A stretch of DNA of 64,000 nt from Schwartzia succinivorans DSM 10502 (GTDB lineage Bacteria > Bacillota > Negativicutes > Selenomonadales > Selenomonadaceae). The stretch spans positions 124,001 to 188,000 of the forward strand of contig NZ_FQUG01000003.1 of assembly GCF_900129225.1 (NCBI RefSeq), read 5' to 3'. Below are positions 51,601 through 61,724 of this stretch, piece by piece. The notes under the pieces are model-generated. The model had not been told where the DNA came from. It did not search any database and saw nothing but the letters and a program-made list of their open reading frames with translations. Each line of letters starts with the position of its first letter. The stretch's first letter is position 1. The position numbers and the translations under genes were made by a program.

Positions 51601-52760
51601 TGGCTGTTTATTTGGACTATGCGGCTACAACGCCTACTGATTCAAAGGTTTTGACGGCGATGCAGCCTTTTTTTACGGAATGCTTTGGGAATCCTTCCAG
51701 TGTATATTCCTTCGGACGGCAGACAAAGCAGGCAGTATTAAAGGCTCGTGGCGAAATTGCCGAGCTTTTGGGGGCATCGTCTGAGGAAATATTTTTCACC
51801 AGCGGAGGAAGTGAGAGCGACAACTGGGCGCTCTTGGGAATAGCTGCTGCAAACGCGGAAAAGGGACATCATGTTATTACTAGTGAGATAGAACATCATG
51901 CGGTTCTTCATACAGTGGATTATATGAGGTCGCAGGGGTTTGATGTGACTGTTCTGCCGGTTGACAGGTACGGTTTTGTTTCAGCAGATTCGCTAAGAAA
52001 TGCTCTTCGTGATGATACGGTTCTTGTTAGTATCATGATGGCAAATAATGAAGTCGGAACGATACAGCCTGTCGCGGAGCTTTCTGAAATTGCACACGCG
52101 CGGGGAGTGCTTTTTCATACAGATGCGGTGCAGGCTGCGGGACATATTCCTATAGATGTGCATGCTCTTGGTGTCGACGCATTGTCTTTGTCAGGACATA
52201 AGCTGTATGGTCCGAAGGGAATCGGTGCGCTTTATGTACGAAAGGGAGTAGACATTAAACCGCTTGTTTACGGCGGAGGACAGGAGCGCGGGCTTCGGGG
52301 AGGAACAGAAAATGTTCCGGGTATCGTGGGGCTTGGCGCGGCATCAGTGATGGCACTTCATGAAATGGATGACGAGAACAGACGGCTTGCTTCTTTGCGT
52401 GATGAGTTTATTTCCTGCGCGGCAGAAGCCATCGAAGGCTGTCATTTGAACGGCGCATCAGGAGAAGGACGTCTTCCGGGAAATATCAATCTGCGGTTTG
52501 ACGGAATATCCTCGGAGTCTCTTTTGATTCGTCTCGATATCGCAGGCTTTGCTGTGTCGGCAGGAAGCGCCTGCAGCGCAGGAGCAGTTGAACCCAGCCA
52601 TGTACTCACAGCTATGGGATTATCCGAGGCCGAGGCAAAAAGCTCGGTGCGTATTACAATCGGACGGTATACAACGAAAAAAGAGCTTCATGATTTTTTT
52701 GAGGAATTGAAGAAATCTGTCAGGGAAATCCGATTGGCATCGAAGCCCGAAAATACATGA
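51600..52760 (+). CDS. Cysteine desulfurase (NifS/IscS-like)
   Basis: A 386-residue PLP enzyme that removes sulfur from cysteine as a persulfide for Fe-S cluster or thiolation use. YLDYAATTPTDSKVLTAM opens the fold, SLSGHKLYGPKGIGALYV holds the PLP lysine, and AGSACSAGAVEPSHVL carries the catalytic Cys on the short loop of group I enzymes. No iscU, nifU or mnmA is adjacent, so its acceptor is unknown. Confidence 0.93.
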   Translation: MAVYLDYAATTPTDSKVLTAMQPFFTECFGNPSSVYSFGRQTKQAVLKARGEIAELLGASSEEIFFTSGGSESDNWALLGIAAANAEKGHHVITSEIEHHAVLHTVDYMRSQGFDVTVLPVDRYGFVSADSLRNALRDDTVLVSIMMANNEVGTIQPVAELSEIAHARGVLFHTDAVQAAGHIPIDVHALGVDALSLSGHKLYGPKGIGALYVRKGVDIKPLVYGGGQERGLRGGTENVPGIVGLGAASVMALHEMDDENRRLASLRDEFISCAAEAIEGCHLNGASGEGRLPGNINLRFDGISSESLLIRLDIAGFAVSAGSACSAGAVEPSHVLTAMGLSEAEAKSSVRITIGRYTTKKELHDFFEELKKSVREIRLASKPENT

Positions 52761-52777
52761 AAAATACATGTGAATAT

Positions 52778-52806
52778 TTGTTTTTATATGATTCATCATG
52801 TATAAT
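52778..52806 (+). promoter_or_regulatory. Promoter before the rodZ-like gene
   Basis: TTGTTT at 52778-52783 and a perfect TATAAT at 52801-52806 are spaced by 17 bases. The leader to 52951 shows no further signal I can support. Confidence 0.6.
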
Positions 52807-52951
52807 TAAAAAGGTGTATTGTGCTGAAAGGTAAGTAATCAGTTCTGTTTCGTTTCAGAGGGTTATTTCTGCGGCATGAATGCATATTCTTGATGAATTC
52901 TTTATGGTTGATATATATGCAGTGAAAAAAAGACAGGAGGACGCTTAAGAA

Positions 52952-53818
52952 ATGGTTGGAAGTACTCTGCGGGCCGCACGCGAAAAACGCGGGCTTACAG
53001 TTAAAGATATTGAAAATGAAACAAGCATTCGTGCGACATATATAGATGCGATTGAAAAAGGCGATTATGATTCTCTCCCGGGAGAGGTATATGTAAAGGG
53101 CTTTATCCGCAACTATGCGGATTTTCTTGGGCTTAACGCGGACAATCTTGTTCAGGAATTTCGTGAAGAGCTTCACGGGATTGAGGCTGCAGCTCCTGTA
53201 AAAGAGGTTAAGAATGAACAGCCTCATTCTATGTTCGATACGGGTTCAGATTTCAAGGAGCGAGTTGAAAAGTCACATCGTGGACAGAATATATTGATTA
53301 CCGTAGCTGTCATTATTTTGGCATTCGTTGGAAGTATATATTACTTCTTCGGTGAAGACCCTGCTGCGAAGCCGACGCAGAAGCCTGCTGCAACACAGCA
53401 GGCAAAACAGGATAAAAAGACAACTCAGACTCAGAAGCCTGCATCGTCTAACACGCAGTCTAATCCTGCACAGTCTAATGGTACAAAGAATGATAACAAG
53501 CAGGCGGTTCCTGCGCCTTCGGGAGTTGCGGCTCCCGGTACTACTGTCCCGAATGCGAACGGGACAGTTCAGGTTTCTATGAGATTTACTGACCGCTGCT
53601 GGACGTTGGTGGAAGCTGACGGAAAAGTGCTCTTTGAAGGAACGGCAGAGCCGAACAAGACACTTAACTGGAGCGGAAAAGACAAGGTGAATGTTACTCT
53701 TGGAAATGCCGGAGTGGCTGAGGTTACCTTCAACGGCAGGCCAATAGGAAAGCTTGGCAATGTCGGTGAGGTTGTTGAGCGCAGCTTCACTAAGGATAAA
53801 ATGACAGAGATTAAATAA
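52952..53818 (+). CDS. RodZ-like membrane protein with HTH_25 and DUF4115 domains
   Basis: A 288-residue protein. AGGAGGAC precedes the ATG. An N-terminal helix-turn-helix of the RodZ type is at about 1-70 (LRAAREKRGLTVKDIENETS, YVKGFIRNYADFLGL). A membrane helix lies at about 112-132 (ILITVAVIILAFVGSIYYFF). A Gln/Thr/Ser/Pro-rich linker leads to an external DUF4115 domain (about 205-285, MRFTDRCWTLVEADGKVLFE). RodZ links MreB to the cell-elongation machinery. The domain layout supports this, although mreB is not nearby. Confidence 0.85.
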   Translation: MVGSTLRAAREKRGLTVKDIENETSIRATYIDAIEKGDYDSLPGEVYVKGFIRNYADFLGLNADNLVQEFREELHGIEAAAPVKEVKNEQPHSMFDTGSDFKERVEKSHRGQNILITVAVIILAFVGSIYYFFGEDPAAKPTQKPAATQQAKQDKKTTQTQKPASSNTQSNPAQSNGTKNDNKQAVPAPSGVAAPGTTVPNANGTVQVSMRFTDRCWTLVEADGKVLFEGTAEPNKTLNWSGKDKVNVTLGNAGVAEVTFNGRPIGKLGNVGEVVERSFTKDKMTEIK

Positions 53819-53854
53819 GCCGTACGGGATTTGTGCGGAGAATGAGGAAGAGAT

Positions 53855-55684
53855 ATGAATCCTTTTTTGCCGATGACAAGGCAGGATATGGAGAACCGCG
53901 GATGGGATGAGCTTGATTTTATTTTTGTATCAGGCGATGCATACGTTGACCATCCAAGCTTTGGCCCGGCGATTATCTGCCGGCTTTTGGAAAAACACGG
54001 ATACAAGGTTGGAATTATTGCACAGCCGGACTGGCGGGGCGAGGAGGATTTCCGTCGCCTTGGCCGGCCTCGGCTGGCTTTTTTGGTATCAAGCGGTAAT
54101 ATGGATTCGCTGCTCAATAAGTTTACCGCAGCGAAAAAGACACGTCACGAGGATGCGTATTCACCGGGGGGAAAATCGGGCTGCCGTCCCGAACGCGCTG
54201 TTATCGTATATACGAACAAGCTGCGTGAGATATGGCCGGGCGTTCCTGTTATCATTGGAGGTATTGAGGCGAGCCTCAGGCGGTTTGCACACTATGATTA
54301 TTGGACAAACCGTGTAAGAAGATCTGTACTGATGGACAGCCAGGCAGATCTTCTGGTCTACGGTATGGGTGAAAAGCAGATTCTTGAGATTGCATCTGAC
54401 CTTCATCAGGGGGTTGCTGTAGAAAATATACAGGATGTTGCAGGGACGTGTTACCGTGTTCCGGATTTTGATTATGTATATGACTACGTGAAGCTGCCTG
54501 ATTTTGAAACGGTTGCTGTTGACAAAAAAGCTTTTGCCGATGCTTTCGCGGATATTTATCTTGAGCAGGATGCTATCAGGGGGAAAAAGCTTGTGCAGCG
54601 GAACGGTGAGGCATGTGTCGTCCAGAATCCTCCTGCAATGCCATTGACGGAAGAGGAAATGGATGAAATATATGACCTTCCCTATCAAAGAACGTATCAT
54701 CCAATGTACGAAAAGGCAGGCGGAGTTCCTGCTATCAAGGAAGTTAAATTCAGTCTTGTAAGTCAGCGCGGATGCTTTGGAGGCTGCAATTTCTGTGCGA
54801 TTGTTTCGCATCAGGGACGTATAATTCAAAGAAGAAGTCATGCGTCAATCCTCCGCGAGGCCAAGCTTCTTACGGAGCTTCCGGATTTTAAGGGATATAT
54901 TCATGATGTGGGCGGACCGACGGCTAATTTCAGACGGCCGAGCTGTGATGAACAGCTTCAGAGGGGAACATGCCGAGGCAAGGAATGTCTTTCGCCTACA
55001 CCGTGTAAAAATATTGTTGCCGACCACAGCGATTATCTGAGCCTTTTACGGGAGCTTAGAAAGCTTCCTAAGGTCAAAAAGGTATTCATACGTTCAGGTA
55101 TCAGGTTTGACTATCTTATGCTTGTAAAGGATTCTTTTCTTGAGGAGCTTTGCAAATATCATATCAGCGGTCAGCTTAAAATCGCGCCTGAGCATATTTC
55201 AGACCGTGTTACACGGCTGATGGGAAAATCAAACAAAGAGGTGTACAGAAAATTCGTTCAGCGGTTCAAAGCCATGAATGAACGGCTGGGAAAGAAGCAG
55301 TATCTTGTTCCTTATTTCATGTCCAGCCATCCGGGTGCAAGGCTTGAGGATGCTATTGAGCTTGCGGAATTTATACGTGATCTCGGATATCGTCCTGAGC
55401 AGGTGCAGGATTTCATTCCGACACCGGGGACACTTTCTACGGCGATGTACTATTCAGGGATTCATCCGCTGACTGGGGAGGCTGTATATACTGCAAAAAA
55501 TCCTCAAGAAAAACGTATGCAGCGTGCGCTTATGCAGTACTGGATACCGGGAAACCGGCCGCTTGTCAGGGAGGCTCTGCGGCTGGCTCACCGTACGGAT
55601 TTGATTGGTTTTGATAAAAAATGTCTTGTTCATCCCGAGAAAACGGCTGGGCAGGAAAAAAATAAGCCGCGAAAGCGGAGATAA
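53855..55684 (+). CDS. YgiQ-family radical SAM protein
   Basis: A 609-residue radical SAM enzyme of the YgiQ family (UPF0313). The N-terminal domain starts [20 protein letters not shown] and contains [20 protein letters not shown]. The cluster-binding motif is [18 protein letters not shown] (CxxxCxxC). Later motifs are [17 protein letters not shown] and [20 protein letters not shown], and the C-terminus is a basic KPRKRR tail. The reaction is not known. It lies in the operon rodZ-ygiQ-nrdR-radical SAM-pgeF. Confidence 0.9.
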   Translation: MNPFLPMTRQDMENRGWDELDFIFVSGDAYVDHPSFGPAIICRLLEKHGYKVGIIAQPDWRGEEDFRRLGRPRLAFLVSSGNMDSLLNKFTAAKKTRHEDAYSPGGKSGCRPERAVIVYTNKLREIWPGVPVIIGGIEASLRRFAHYDYWTNRVRRSVLMDSQADLLVYGMGEKQILEIASDLHQGVAVENIQDVAGTCYRVPDFDYVYDYVKLPDFETVAVDKKAFADAFADIYLEQDAIRGKKLVQRNGEACVVQNPPAMPLTEEEMDEIYDLPYQRTYHPMYEKAGGVPAIKEVKFSLVSQRGCFGGCNFCAIVSHQGRIIQRRSHASILREAKLLTELPDFKGYIHDVGGPTANFRRPSCDEQLQRGTCRGKECLSPTPCKNIVADHSDYLSLLRELRKLPKVKKVFIRSGIRFDYLMLVKDSFLEELCKYHISGQLKIAPEHISDRVTRLMGKSNKEVYRKFVQRFKAMNERLGKKQYLVPYFMSSHPGARLEDAIELAEFIRDLGYRPEQVQDFIPTPGTLSTAMYYSGIHPLTGEAVYTAKNPQEKRMQRALMQYWIPGNRPLVREALRLAHRTDLIGFDKKCLVHPEKTAGQEKNKPRKRR

Positions 55685-55704
55685 AGAAGGATGAGGGTGT
55701 AATT

Positions 55705-56169
55705 ATGCGTTGTCCATTTTGCAAAGAAGAAGACAGTCGTGTTATTGATTCCAGATCGGCAGACGACGGAAATTCTATCCGCCGCCGCAGGGAGTGTTCG
55801 AAGTGCGGCCGCCGCTTTACCACCTACGAGGTTGTTGAGAAAACACCTTTGATGGTTATTAAACATGACGGACGCCGAGTTCAGTTTGACAGAGACAAGC
55901 TTTTGAAGGGACTCATACGTTCCTGCGATAAGAGGGATATTCCTACAGACAGGATTGTAGCTCTTGCGGATGAAATCGAGCGCGAGCTGCGCAACACAAT
56001 GGAGCGTGAAATAACAACGAAATCCATTGGTGAGCTTGTAATGGAAAAGCTCAAGAATTTTGATGAGGTAGCATATATACGTTTTGCATCGGTTTATCGT
56101 AAATTTGCGGATATAAGCATGTTTAAGGAGGAGCTGGAGGAGCTTCTTCGTGAAAAAAGAGAAAAGTAA
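55705..56169 (+). CDS. nrdR: Transcriptional repressor NrdR
   Basis: A 154-residue ATP/dATP-sensing repressor of ribonucleotide reductase genes. The N-terminal zinc ribbon is RCPFCKEEDSRVIDSR with RRRRECSKCGRRFTTYE. The ATP-cone domain follows, at about 50-135 (VIKHDGRRVQFDRDKLLKGL, VAYIRFASVYRKFADI). The length is exactly normal. No nrd gene or NrdR box is visible in the window. Confidence 0.96.
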   Translation: MRCPFCKEEDSRVIDSRSADDGNSIRRRRECSKCGRRFTTYEVVEKTPLMVIKHDGRRVQFDRDKLLKGLIRSCDKRDIPTDRIVALADEIERELRNTMEREITTKSIGELVMEKLKNFDEVAYIRFASVYRKFADISMFKEELEELLREKREK

Positions 56170-56190
56170 TATTCACAGGAGGTAAATGGT

Positions 56191-57930
56191 TTGTCTTGGA
56201 AGCTTGCGGCAAAGCTTAAAGCTCAGTTGGAAAAAGAGAAGGGCTGTTATATTTTCCCTGCGGGGCAGCGTGAACGAATGGCGCTGGTGTATCCCAATTC
56301 GTATTTTGTCGGGATGTCAAATCTTGGAATTCATATTATATATGATTTGATGAATCGAAGAAACGATACGGCCTGTGAACGTTTTTTCCTGCCGGAGAAA
56401 AAGGAGCTTGATGAGTACAGGAGAACAAATACTCCGCTTATGAGTCTTGAAACACAGACGCCGTTGGCGGAATTTTCACTGATTGCTTTTGCTGTTTCCT
56501 TCGAGATGGATTATTTTAACCTGATGGATATTCTTTCTGTCGGGCGTGTACCGCTTTTGGCTTCGGAGCGAGGGGATTCTTCTCCGCTGGTCATTGCGGG
56601 AGGCCCCTGTGCAACCTTCAACCCTGAGCCGTTATCAGATTTTGTTGATGCGTTTATTATAGGGGAAGGCGAAGAAATAATGCAGCATTTTATGGATGCC
56701 TACTATGCTGCAAAAGCGGACGGAGCAGGGAAAAAGGAGCTTCTCAAAAGGCTTGCGGAGGTTGACGGGGTATATGTCCCCTCGCTTTACGAGCATAATT
56801 TTTCAGAGGATGGGACTCTCGTTTCGATTACTCCGCTTGAAGACGCGCCGGAAAAGGTTCACCGTCAGTGGGTGAAAAATCTTGATGAGTATCCGGCGCA
56901 TACTGTCGTTGTAACGGATGATACGGAATTTAATCTGTACCTGGTGGAGACTGCACGCGGCTGTGGGAGACACTGCCGCTTCTGCATGGCAGGATATTGC
57001 TTCCGCCGCCCGAGAAACCGTTCACTTGAGGTTCTGCAGGAGGAATTCAGGGACGGGGAAAAATACGGAAAGCGTTTCGGACTCATGGGAGCTGCTATAT
57101 CCGATTATCCTGAGATAGATGCTTTGTGTGAGGGTATAATAAGTACAGGAAATACTATGTCTGTAGCCTCCTTCCGTGCTGATTCGGTGACGGCTGTTTT
57201 GGTGGATTCTCTCGTAAAGAGTGGTATGCGTACATTGACTCTTGCACCGGAAGCAGGAAGTCCGCGCATGCGCAGTGTCATAAATAAGGGGATAACAGAG
57301 GAGCATCTTTTTCATACGCTTGACCTTGGTCTTGATGCAGGAATCCGCCATTACAGGCTCTATATAATGATTGGTCTGCCTATGGAGACTGCAGAGGATA
57401 TTGACGCCATAGCTGACCTCACTTTAAGGATGAAGGATTACTTGGAGCAGAAGGATAAAAAAACTACGCTGACATTAAGCGTTAATCCTTTCATTCCTAA
57501 GCCTTTTACACCATTCCAGTGGTCTCCTATGGCTGACAAGAAAACAATAGAGGCAGCATTGAAGCGCCTGCGGCAGGGAATTGCCGGGCATAAAGGAATA
57601 GATATGATTTCTGAGCCGCCGAAGTCGGCTCTGGTGCAGGGGGTATTGGCACGGGGAGACCGTCGTATTGCAAAGGTTCTTTACAAAGCGCATGAGGCAG
57701 GCGGGGCTAAAGCTTTTTTGCGCGCAATGAAGGAATGCGGGCTTGATGCGGATTTTTATCTGCATCGTACACGCAGCCGTGAGGAATGTTTGCCGTGGAG
57801 CAGTCTCGATATGGGACTCAAAGAGGAATATCTTTGGAGTGAGTGGGAACGCGCAAAAGCGCTGAAGGATACTGTGCCGTGCTTTGACGGTTGTCAGCGA
57901 TGCGGTGTCTGCGGCAGAACGGAGGAATAG
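56191..57930 (+). CDS. B12-binding-domain radical SAM protein (TIGR03960 type)
   Basis: A 579-residue radical SAM enzyme. TTG 56191 is seven bases after AGGAGGT. The N-terminal B12-binding-like domain shows YPNSYFVGMSNLGIHIIYDL and IAGGPCATFNPEPLSDFVDA. The cluster motif is TARGCGRHCRFCMAGYCFRR, and LTLAPEAGSPRMRSVINKGI with YIMIGLPMETAEDIDAIADL complete the barrel. The C-terminus has paired cysteines (CFDGCQRCGVCG). In many Firmicutes the gene precedes a TIGR03936 partner and rng; here that partner is absent. Confidence 0.9.
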   Translation: MSWKLAAKLKAQLEKEKGCYIFPAGQRERMALVYPNSYFVGMSNLGIHIIYDLMNRRNDTACERFFLPEKKELDEYRRTNTPLMSLETQTPLAEFSLIAFAVSFEMDYFNLMDILSVGRVPLLASERGDSSPLVIAGGPCATFNPEPLSDFVDAFIIGEGEEIMQHFMDAYYAAKADGAGKKELLKRLAEVDGVYVPSLYEHNFSEDGTLVSITPLEDAPEKVHRQWVKNLDEYPAHTVVVTDDTEFNLYLVETARGCGRHCRFCMAGYCFRRPRNRSLEVLQEEFRDGEKYGKRFGLMGAAISDYPEIDALCEGIISTGNTMSVASFRADSVTAVLVDSLVKSGMRTLTLAPEAGSPRMRSVINKGITEEHLFHTLDLGLDAGIRHYRLYIMIGLPMETAEDIDAIADLTLRMKDYLEQKDKKTTLTLSVNPFIPKPFTPFQWSPMADKKTIEAALKRLRQGIAGHKGIDMISEPPKSALVQGVLARGDRRIAKVLYKAHEAGGAKAFLRAMKECGLDADFYLHRTRSREECLPWSSLDMGLKEEYLWSEWERAKALKDTVPCFDGCQRCGVCGRTEE

Positions 57931-57933
57931 ATA

Positions 57934-58749
57934 TTGTCGTTTTATCTTTCGAAAAGCGCTGATTCCATATGGACGGGACAGTTTACAAAGCTTAAAAAGC
58001 CTGGACTTATACATGCTGTATCGACGCGCTTCGGGGGCGTCAGCAAAGCTCCGTATGATTCTCTTAACCTTGCGCTTCATGTTGGTGATGAGGCTGCGGA
58101 TGTAATAGAGAACCGTAAGCTGTTTTGCAGGGCTGTGGGAGTTTCTTTTTCAGGGCTTACAACACCTGAGCAGGTTCATGGAGATAAAATTTTCCGCGTG
58201 ACAGAGAAGGACGCAGGCAGAGGAAGCCTTTCCTATGATGATTCAATCAAGGGTACAGATGCTCTTATGACAAATGTCAGGGGGATTTCACTCATGCTCT
58301 GTTATGCCGACTGCACGCCGCTGCTTTTCTTTGACCCGGTCAACATGGTTATCGCTGCCGCACATGGAGGCTGGAAGGGGACTTACCTTGGTATAGCCGG
58401 GAAAACTCTCAGGGCAATGCAGGAGTCATATGGTTCGAGACCTGAAAATGTTATCGCGGCAATCGGACCTGCAATCGGACCTTCCTGCTATGAAGTCGGA
58501 GAAGAGGTTGCGGAAAAATTCCGCACGGCGTATCCGGATGACGCGAGTGAAATACTGGTTAAAGATGGTGAGAAAATTCACCTGGATTTATGGGCTGCGA
58601 ACCGTCTGCAGCTTCTGTATGCAGGCATTCGTGAAGAAAATATAGACAGCGCTGAGACCTGCACGCAGCACAATGCAGAGGTGTTTTATTCATACAGGGC
58701 AGCAGGTGGAACAACGGGCCGTATAGCGGCACTGATTTCTTTGGAATGA
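57934..58749 (+). CDS. pgeF: Polyphenol oxidase/laccase-domain protein (PgeF/YfiH)
   Basis: A 271-residue protein of the YfiH/PgeF family. TTG 57934 follows GGAGGA. The copper or zinc site residues are seen in GISLMLCYADCTPLLFFDP, IAAAHGGWKGTYLGIAGKT and IAAIGPAIGPSCYEVGEEV, with His and Cys as expected. Members act as purine nucleoside phosphorylases or correct peptidoglycan errors. It starts three bases after the radical SAM stop and is followed by yggS, a common order in Firmicutes. Confidence 0.92.
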   Translation: MSFYLSKSADSIWTGQFTKLKKPGLIHAVSTRFGGVSKAPYDSLNLALHVGDEAADVIENRKLFCRAVGVSFSGLTTPEQVHGDKIFRVTEKDAGRGSLSYDDSIKGTDALMTNVRGISLMLCYADCTPLLFFDPVNMVIAAAHGGWKGTYLGIAGKTLRAMQESYGSRPENVIAAIGPAIGPSCYEVGEEVAEKFRTAYPDDASEILVKDGEKIHLDLWAANRLQLLYAGIREENIDSAETCTQHNAEVFYSYRAAGGTTGRIAALISLE

Positions 58750-58783
58750 TTTTTCAAACTTATAATATACAGGGGGCTTTCAA

Positions 58784-59476
58784 ATGATTGCTGAGCATTT
58801 GGAAACGGTGAAGAAGAATATCGAAGAAAGTATGGCAAAGCGCACGGGTATCTTTAAGGATGATCCTGTACAGCTTGTTGCGGTTACCAAAAATCATGAT
58901 GTGGAAGCGATGCGCGAGGCTATTGATGCCGGAGTCACCGTTGTTGGGGAAAACCGTGTTCAGGAAGCAGTAGAAAAGCATGAAAAGCTGGACCGTGATG
59001 TTACATGGCACCTCATAGGCCACCTGCAGACCAACAAGGTAAAGCAGGCAGTCAAAAATTTTGACCTTATCCATTCGGTTGACAGTGAGCATTTGCTGGA
59101 TGCAGTGGATACGGCTGCAGGAAAGATTCATAAGGTGCAGAATATCCTGATTCAGGTCAATCTGGCAAAGGAAGAAAGCAAATTTGGTATTTATAAGGAG
59201 GATTTGCCGTTCCTGCTTCAAAAGGCTGACCAGATGAAGCATGTGCATCTCATGGGACTGATGTGCATTGCCCCCAATTATGAAAATGTTGAGGAATGCC
59301 GCCCGCTGTTTCGGGAGATGCGCGGGATATTTGATAAGCTTCAGATGTTTCCGCTTATGAATTCTGAGATGAAGTGGCTTTCCATGGGAATGACTCACGA
59401 CTATCAGATAGCCATTGAAGAGGGTTCTAATCTTGTTCGGATAGGAACAGCGATTTTCGGACCAAGGCAGTATTGA
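58784..59476 (+). CDS. YggS-family PLP homeostasis protein
   Basis: A 230-residue single-domain PLP-binding protein (YggS/PROSC). The PLP lysine is in LVAVTKNHDVEAMREAI, followed by GENRVQEAVEKHEKL, WHLIGHLQTNKVKQAVKNF and MGLMCIAPNYENVEE. It buffers free PLP and affects amino-acid balance. It begins after AGGGGG, and a TATAAT lies 23 bases before the start, so a second promoter is possible. It precedes sepF, as in many Firmicute division clusters. Confidence 0.94.
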   Translation: MIAEHLETVKKNIEESMAKRTGIFKDDPVQLVAVTKNHDVEAMREAIDAGVTVVGENRVQEAVEKHEKLDRDVTWHLIGHLQTNKVKQAVKNFDLIHSVDSEHLLDAVDTAAGKIHKVQNILIQVNLAKEESKFGIYKEDLPFLLQKADQMKHVHLMGLMCIAPNYENVEECRPLFREMRGIFDKLQMFPLMNSEMKWLSMGMTHDYQIAIEEGSNLVRIGTAIFGPRQY

Positions 59477-59500
59477 TGGATGCAAAAACAAGTATTTGTT

Positions 59501-59530
59501 TTGGAAAATTTCAGATATATAAGTTATAAT
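59501..59530 (+). promoter_or_regulatory. Promoter of the sepF operon
   Basis: TTGGAA at 59501-59506 and TATAAT at 59525-59530 are spaced by 18 bases, about 70 bases before the sepF start. Confidence 0.65.
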
Positions 59531-59600
59531 AATAGGATAGTCATGAAAGTAAAAAATTAAGAGCAAAAATAAAGAATACGTGAGCAGAGGAGGAATTAAC

Positions 59601-60077
59601 ATGGGGATAAAATTCATTGATAAAATGTGTGGAAAGATTGGACTCGTAGACCCGGAGAATGAAGAGCTCAGGGAAATTGAGCGTGCTGAGGAGGAAGTCG
59701 AGGAGAAGGTATACGACGCACCGAAAAAACAGCAGTCTTCACATCCGGACAATGTTGTAAATATTCAGGAGGCTGCTGCAGGTATCGGCCGCACGACGAG
59801 AATGAAGGTCATAGTTATTGAGCCGCGTTCCTTTGATGACGTGCAGCAGGTAGCAAACGCACTGAAGGAAAAGCGTCCTGTTCTCATCAACTTCGAAAAG
59901 ACCGATGCCGATGAAGCAAAGCGCATAATTGATTTTATCAGTGGAACTACCTATGCTATTTCCGGTGATATAAAGAAAGTAGGAAAAAATGTTTTCCTCT
60001 GTGCACCGAGCAACGTGAATGTTGATTATTCTCAGGACCGCAGTAATCCTATGGACATGTCCTGGATGAAGAAGTAA
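59601..60077 (+). CDS. sepF: Cell division protein SepF
   Basis: A 158-residue protein that anchors FtsZ to the membrane. ATG 59601 follows AGGAGG. The N-terminal amphipathic helix GIKFIDKMCGKIGLVD is the membrane anchor. An acidic Glu-rich linker leads to the FtsZ-binding domain, at about 70-145 (MKVIVIEPRSFDDVQQVANA, RPVLINFEKTDADEAKRIID, GTTYAISGDIKKVG). It heads the operon sepF-proC-ylmH-divIVA-lspA-rluD. Confidence 0.94.
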   Translation: MGIKFIDKMCGKIGLVDPENEELREIERAEEEVEEKVYDAPKKQQSSHPDNVVNIQEAAAGIGRTTRMKVIVIEPRSFDDVQQVANALKEKRPVLINFEKTDADEAKRIIDFISGTTYAISGDIKKVGKNVFLCAPSNVNVDYSQDRSNPMDMSWMKK

Positions 60078-60110
60078 CTCCATATATCAATCAAACAGGG
60101 GGAAATTTCT

Positions 60111-60926
60111 ATGGAGAAGGTACAGTCTATCGGATTTATCGGTGGCGGAATGATGGCTGGCGCGATTTTGGACGGCATGGTGAACCGTATAAAGAAAAAT
60201 CCCACGGAGATTTTTGTTTCGGAGCGTCGTCAGGAGCGCTGTGATGAACTGCATGACATGTACGGAGTTTCTGCGTCAACTTCTGCTGATTCATTTATCG
60301 GAAATGTTGATGCGGTTCTGCTGGCTGTAAAGCCGCAGGCTTTGGATGCCGCGCTTGATGAAATCGCGTCTAAGGTGAAGTCTGACGCGAGGATTATTTC
60401 TATCGTGGCCGGTGTACCGTTGGCGCGTCTTGAGAAAGCTTTCCCGGGACATCCTATAGTCAGGGTTATGCCTAATACGCCTCTTTCGGTTGGAGAGGGC
60501 ATGTCCGCTTATACATTTAATGATGCGGCAGAGGCTGTAAAGGATACGACTGCTGAGGAAATTTTTTCTTCCTGCGGAAAAGCAGTCAAGGTTGCAGAGT
60601 CTTTGATGGATGCTGTTACAGGTCTTTCCGGCAGCGGTCCTGCGTATGCTTTTTTGATGATTGATGCATTGTCAGACGGCGGTGTTATGGCAGGGCTTCC
60701 ACGTGATTATGCACGAATCATGGCGGCACAGACTCTTTTGGGTGCCGCAAAAATGGTACTTGAGACAGGAAAGCATCCTGATGCTTTGCGGGATGCGGTC
60801 ACTTCTCCTGCAGGAACGACTATTGCAGGTGTACGTGTTATGGAGCAGCAGGGGGTACGCGGGGCTCTTATTGATGCGGTTATGGCTGCAACCCGCCGTT
60901 CTGAAGAGCTGGGGAAATTAAAATGA
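60111..60926 (+). CDS. proC: Pyrroline-5-carboxylate reductase
   Basis: A 271-residue NAD(P)H enzyme for the last step of proline synthesis. The Rossmann motif is IGFIGGGMMAGAILDGMVNR. The signature near the C-terminus is MDAVTGLSGSGPAYAFLMID, with VTSPAGTTIAGVRVMEQQGV. It overlaps ylmH by four bases. Its place in a division cluster after sepF is typical for Firmicutes. Confidence 0.95.
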   Translation: MEKVQSIGFIGGGMMAGAILDGMVNRIKKNPTEIFVSERRQERCDELHDMYGVSASTSADSFIGNVDAVLLAVKPQALDAALDEIASKVKSDARIISIVAGVPLARLEKAFPGHPIVRVMPNTPLSVGEGMSAYTFNDAAEAVKDTTAEEIFSSCGKAVKVAESLMDAVTGLSGSGPAYAFLMIDALSDGGVMAGLPRDYARIMAAQTLLGAAKMVLETGKHPDALRDAVTSPAGTTIAGVRVMEQQGVRGALIDAVMAATRRSEELGKLK

Positions 60927-61711
60927 CAACAGCACGTGAACGGATTTTACGTTATTATAAGGGGACAGAAGGAGAAGCTGTTTCAGTCCAGCTTGTTGAC
61001 CTTGCGGAGCAGGCAATGCGCACACAGAAGTTTCGTCTGACTCCTTTTCTGGATCCCTACGGAGTTGAAATTGCCGAGACTGTAGCCGCCAGCTATGACG
61101 GTCTTACTGTGCAGTATGATGGCGGCTATCAGGGGGCAGAGCGGCAGAGGGCAATGTTTACTCACGATGCCTTTGGCGGCAGGCCTTCCTTTGATATAGC
61201 GGTAATAAAAGCAGAATGGAAAAGTGATTTTTGCTATCTTACACATCGTGATGTGCTTGGCGCATTGATGGGGCTGGGGATCGAGCGCGATACACTGGGA
61301 GATATTCTTGTAGCTTCCGGAACGGCGAGGATTTTGACGACGAAGCAGATGGCGGACTATCTTTTGTCTAATCTTACGCAAATTGGGGCTGCAGCGGTTC
61401 ACTGTGAGGCTGATGAGCTTTCGGCCATAGCGCCGAGAGAGGAACGCACTAAGGAAATAACTGCGACGGTGGCATCGCTTAGAGTAGATTCCATTGCGGC
61501 TGCAGGCTTCGGTATGTCACGCAGCCGTGCCGCGGCAGACATAGAGGCTGATAAACTGAAGCTCAACTGGCAGTCTGTGAAAAATGCCTCGGTGACTGTG
61601 GGGGAAGGTGATATCCTTTCGCTGCGCGGCCGTGGACGTGTTGAGGTCGTCGAAGTACGCGGTAAAACAAAAAAAGGCCGTGTGGGTATATCGCTGAAGC
61701 GCTATATTTGA
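60923..61711 (+). CDS. YlmH-family S4-domain RNA-binding protein
   Basis: A 262-residue RNA-binding protein. The N-terminal region (RERILRYYKGTEGEAVSVQ) and middle LTHRDVLGALMGLGIERDTL are family-specific. The C-terminal S4 domain at about 180-255 has GFGMSRSRAAADIEADKLKL and VGEGDILSLRGRGRVEV. B. subtilis YlmH acts in ribosome-associated quality control. The gene is in its usual place between the sepF/proC pair and divIVA. Confidence 0.9.
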   Translation: MTTARERILRYYKGTEGEAVSVQLVDLAEQAMRTQKFRLTPFLDPYGVEIAETVAASYDGLTVQYDGGYQGAERQRAMFTHDAFGGRPSFDIAVIKAEWKSDFCYLTHRDVLGALMGLGIERDTLGDILVASGTARILTTKQMADYLLSNLTQIGAAAVHCEADELSAIAPREERTKEITATVASLRVDSIAAAGFGMSRSRAAADIEADKLKLNWQSVKNASVTVGEGDILSLRGRGRVEVVEVRGKTKKGRVGISLKRYI

Positions 61712-61724
61712 GGAGGTATGATGC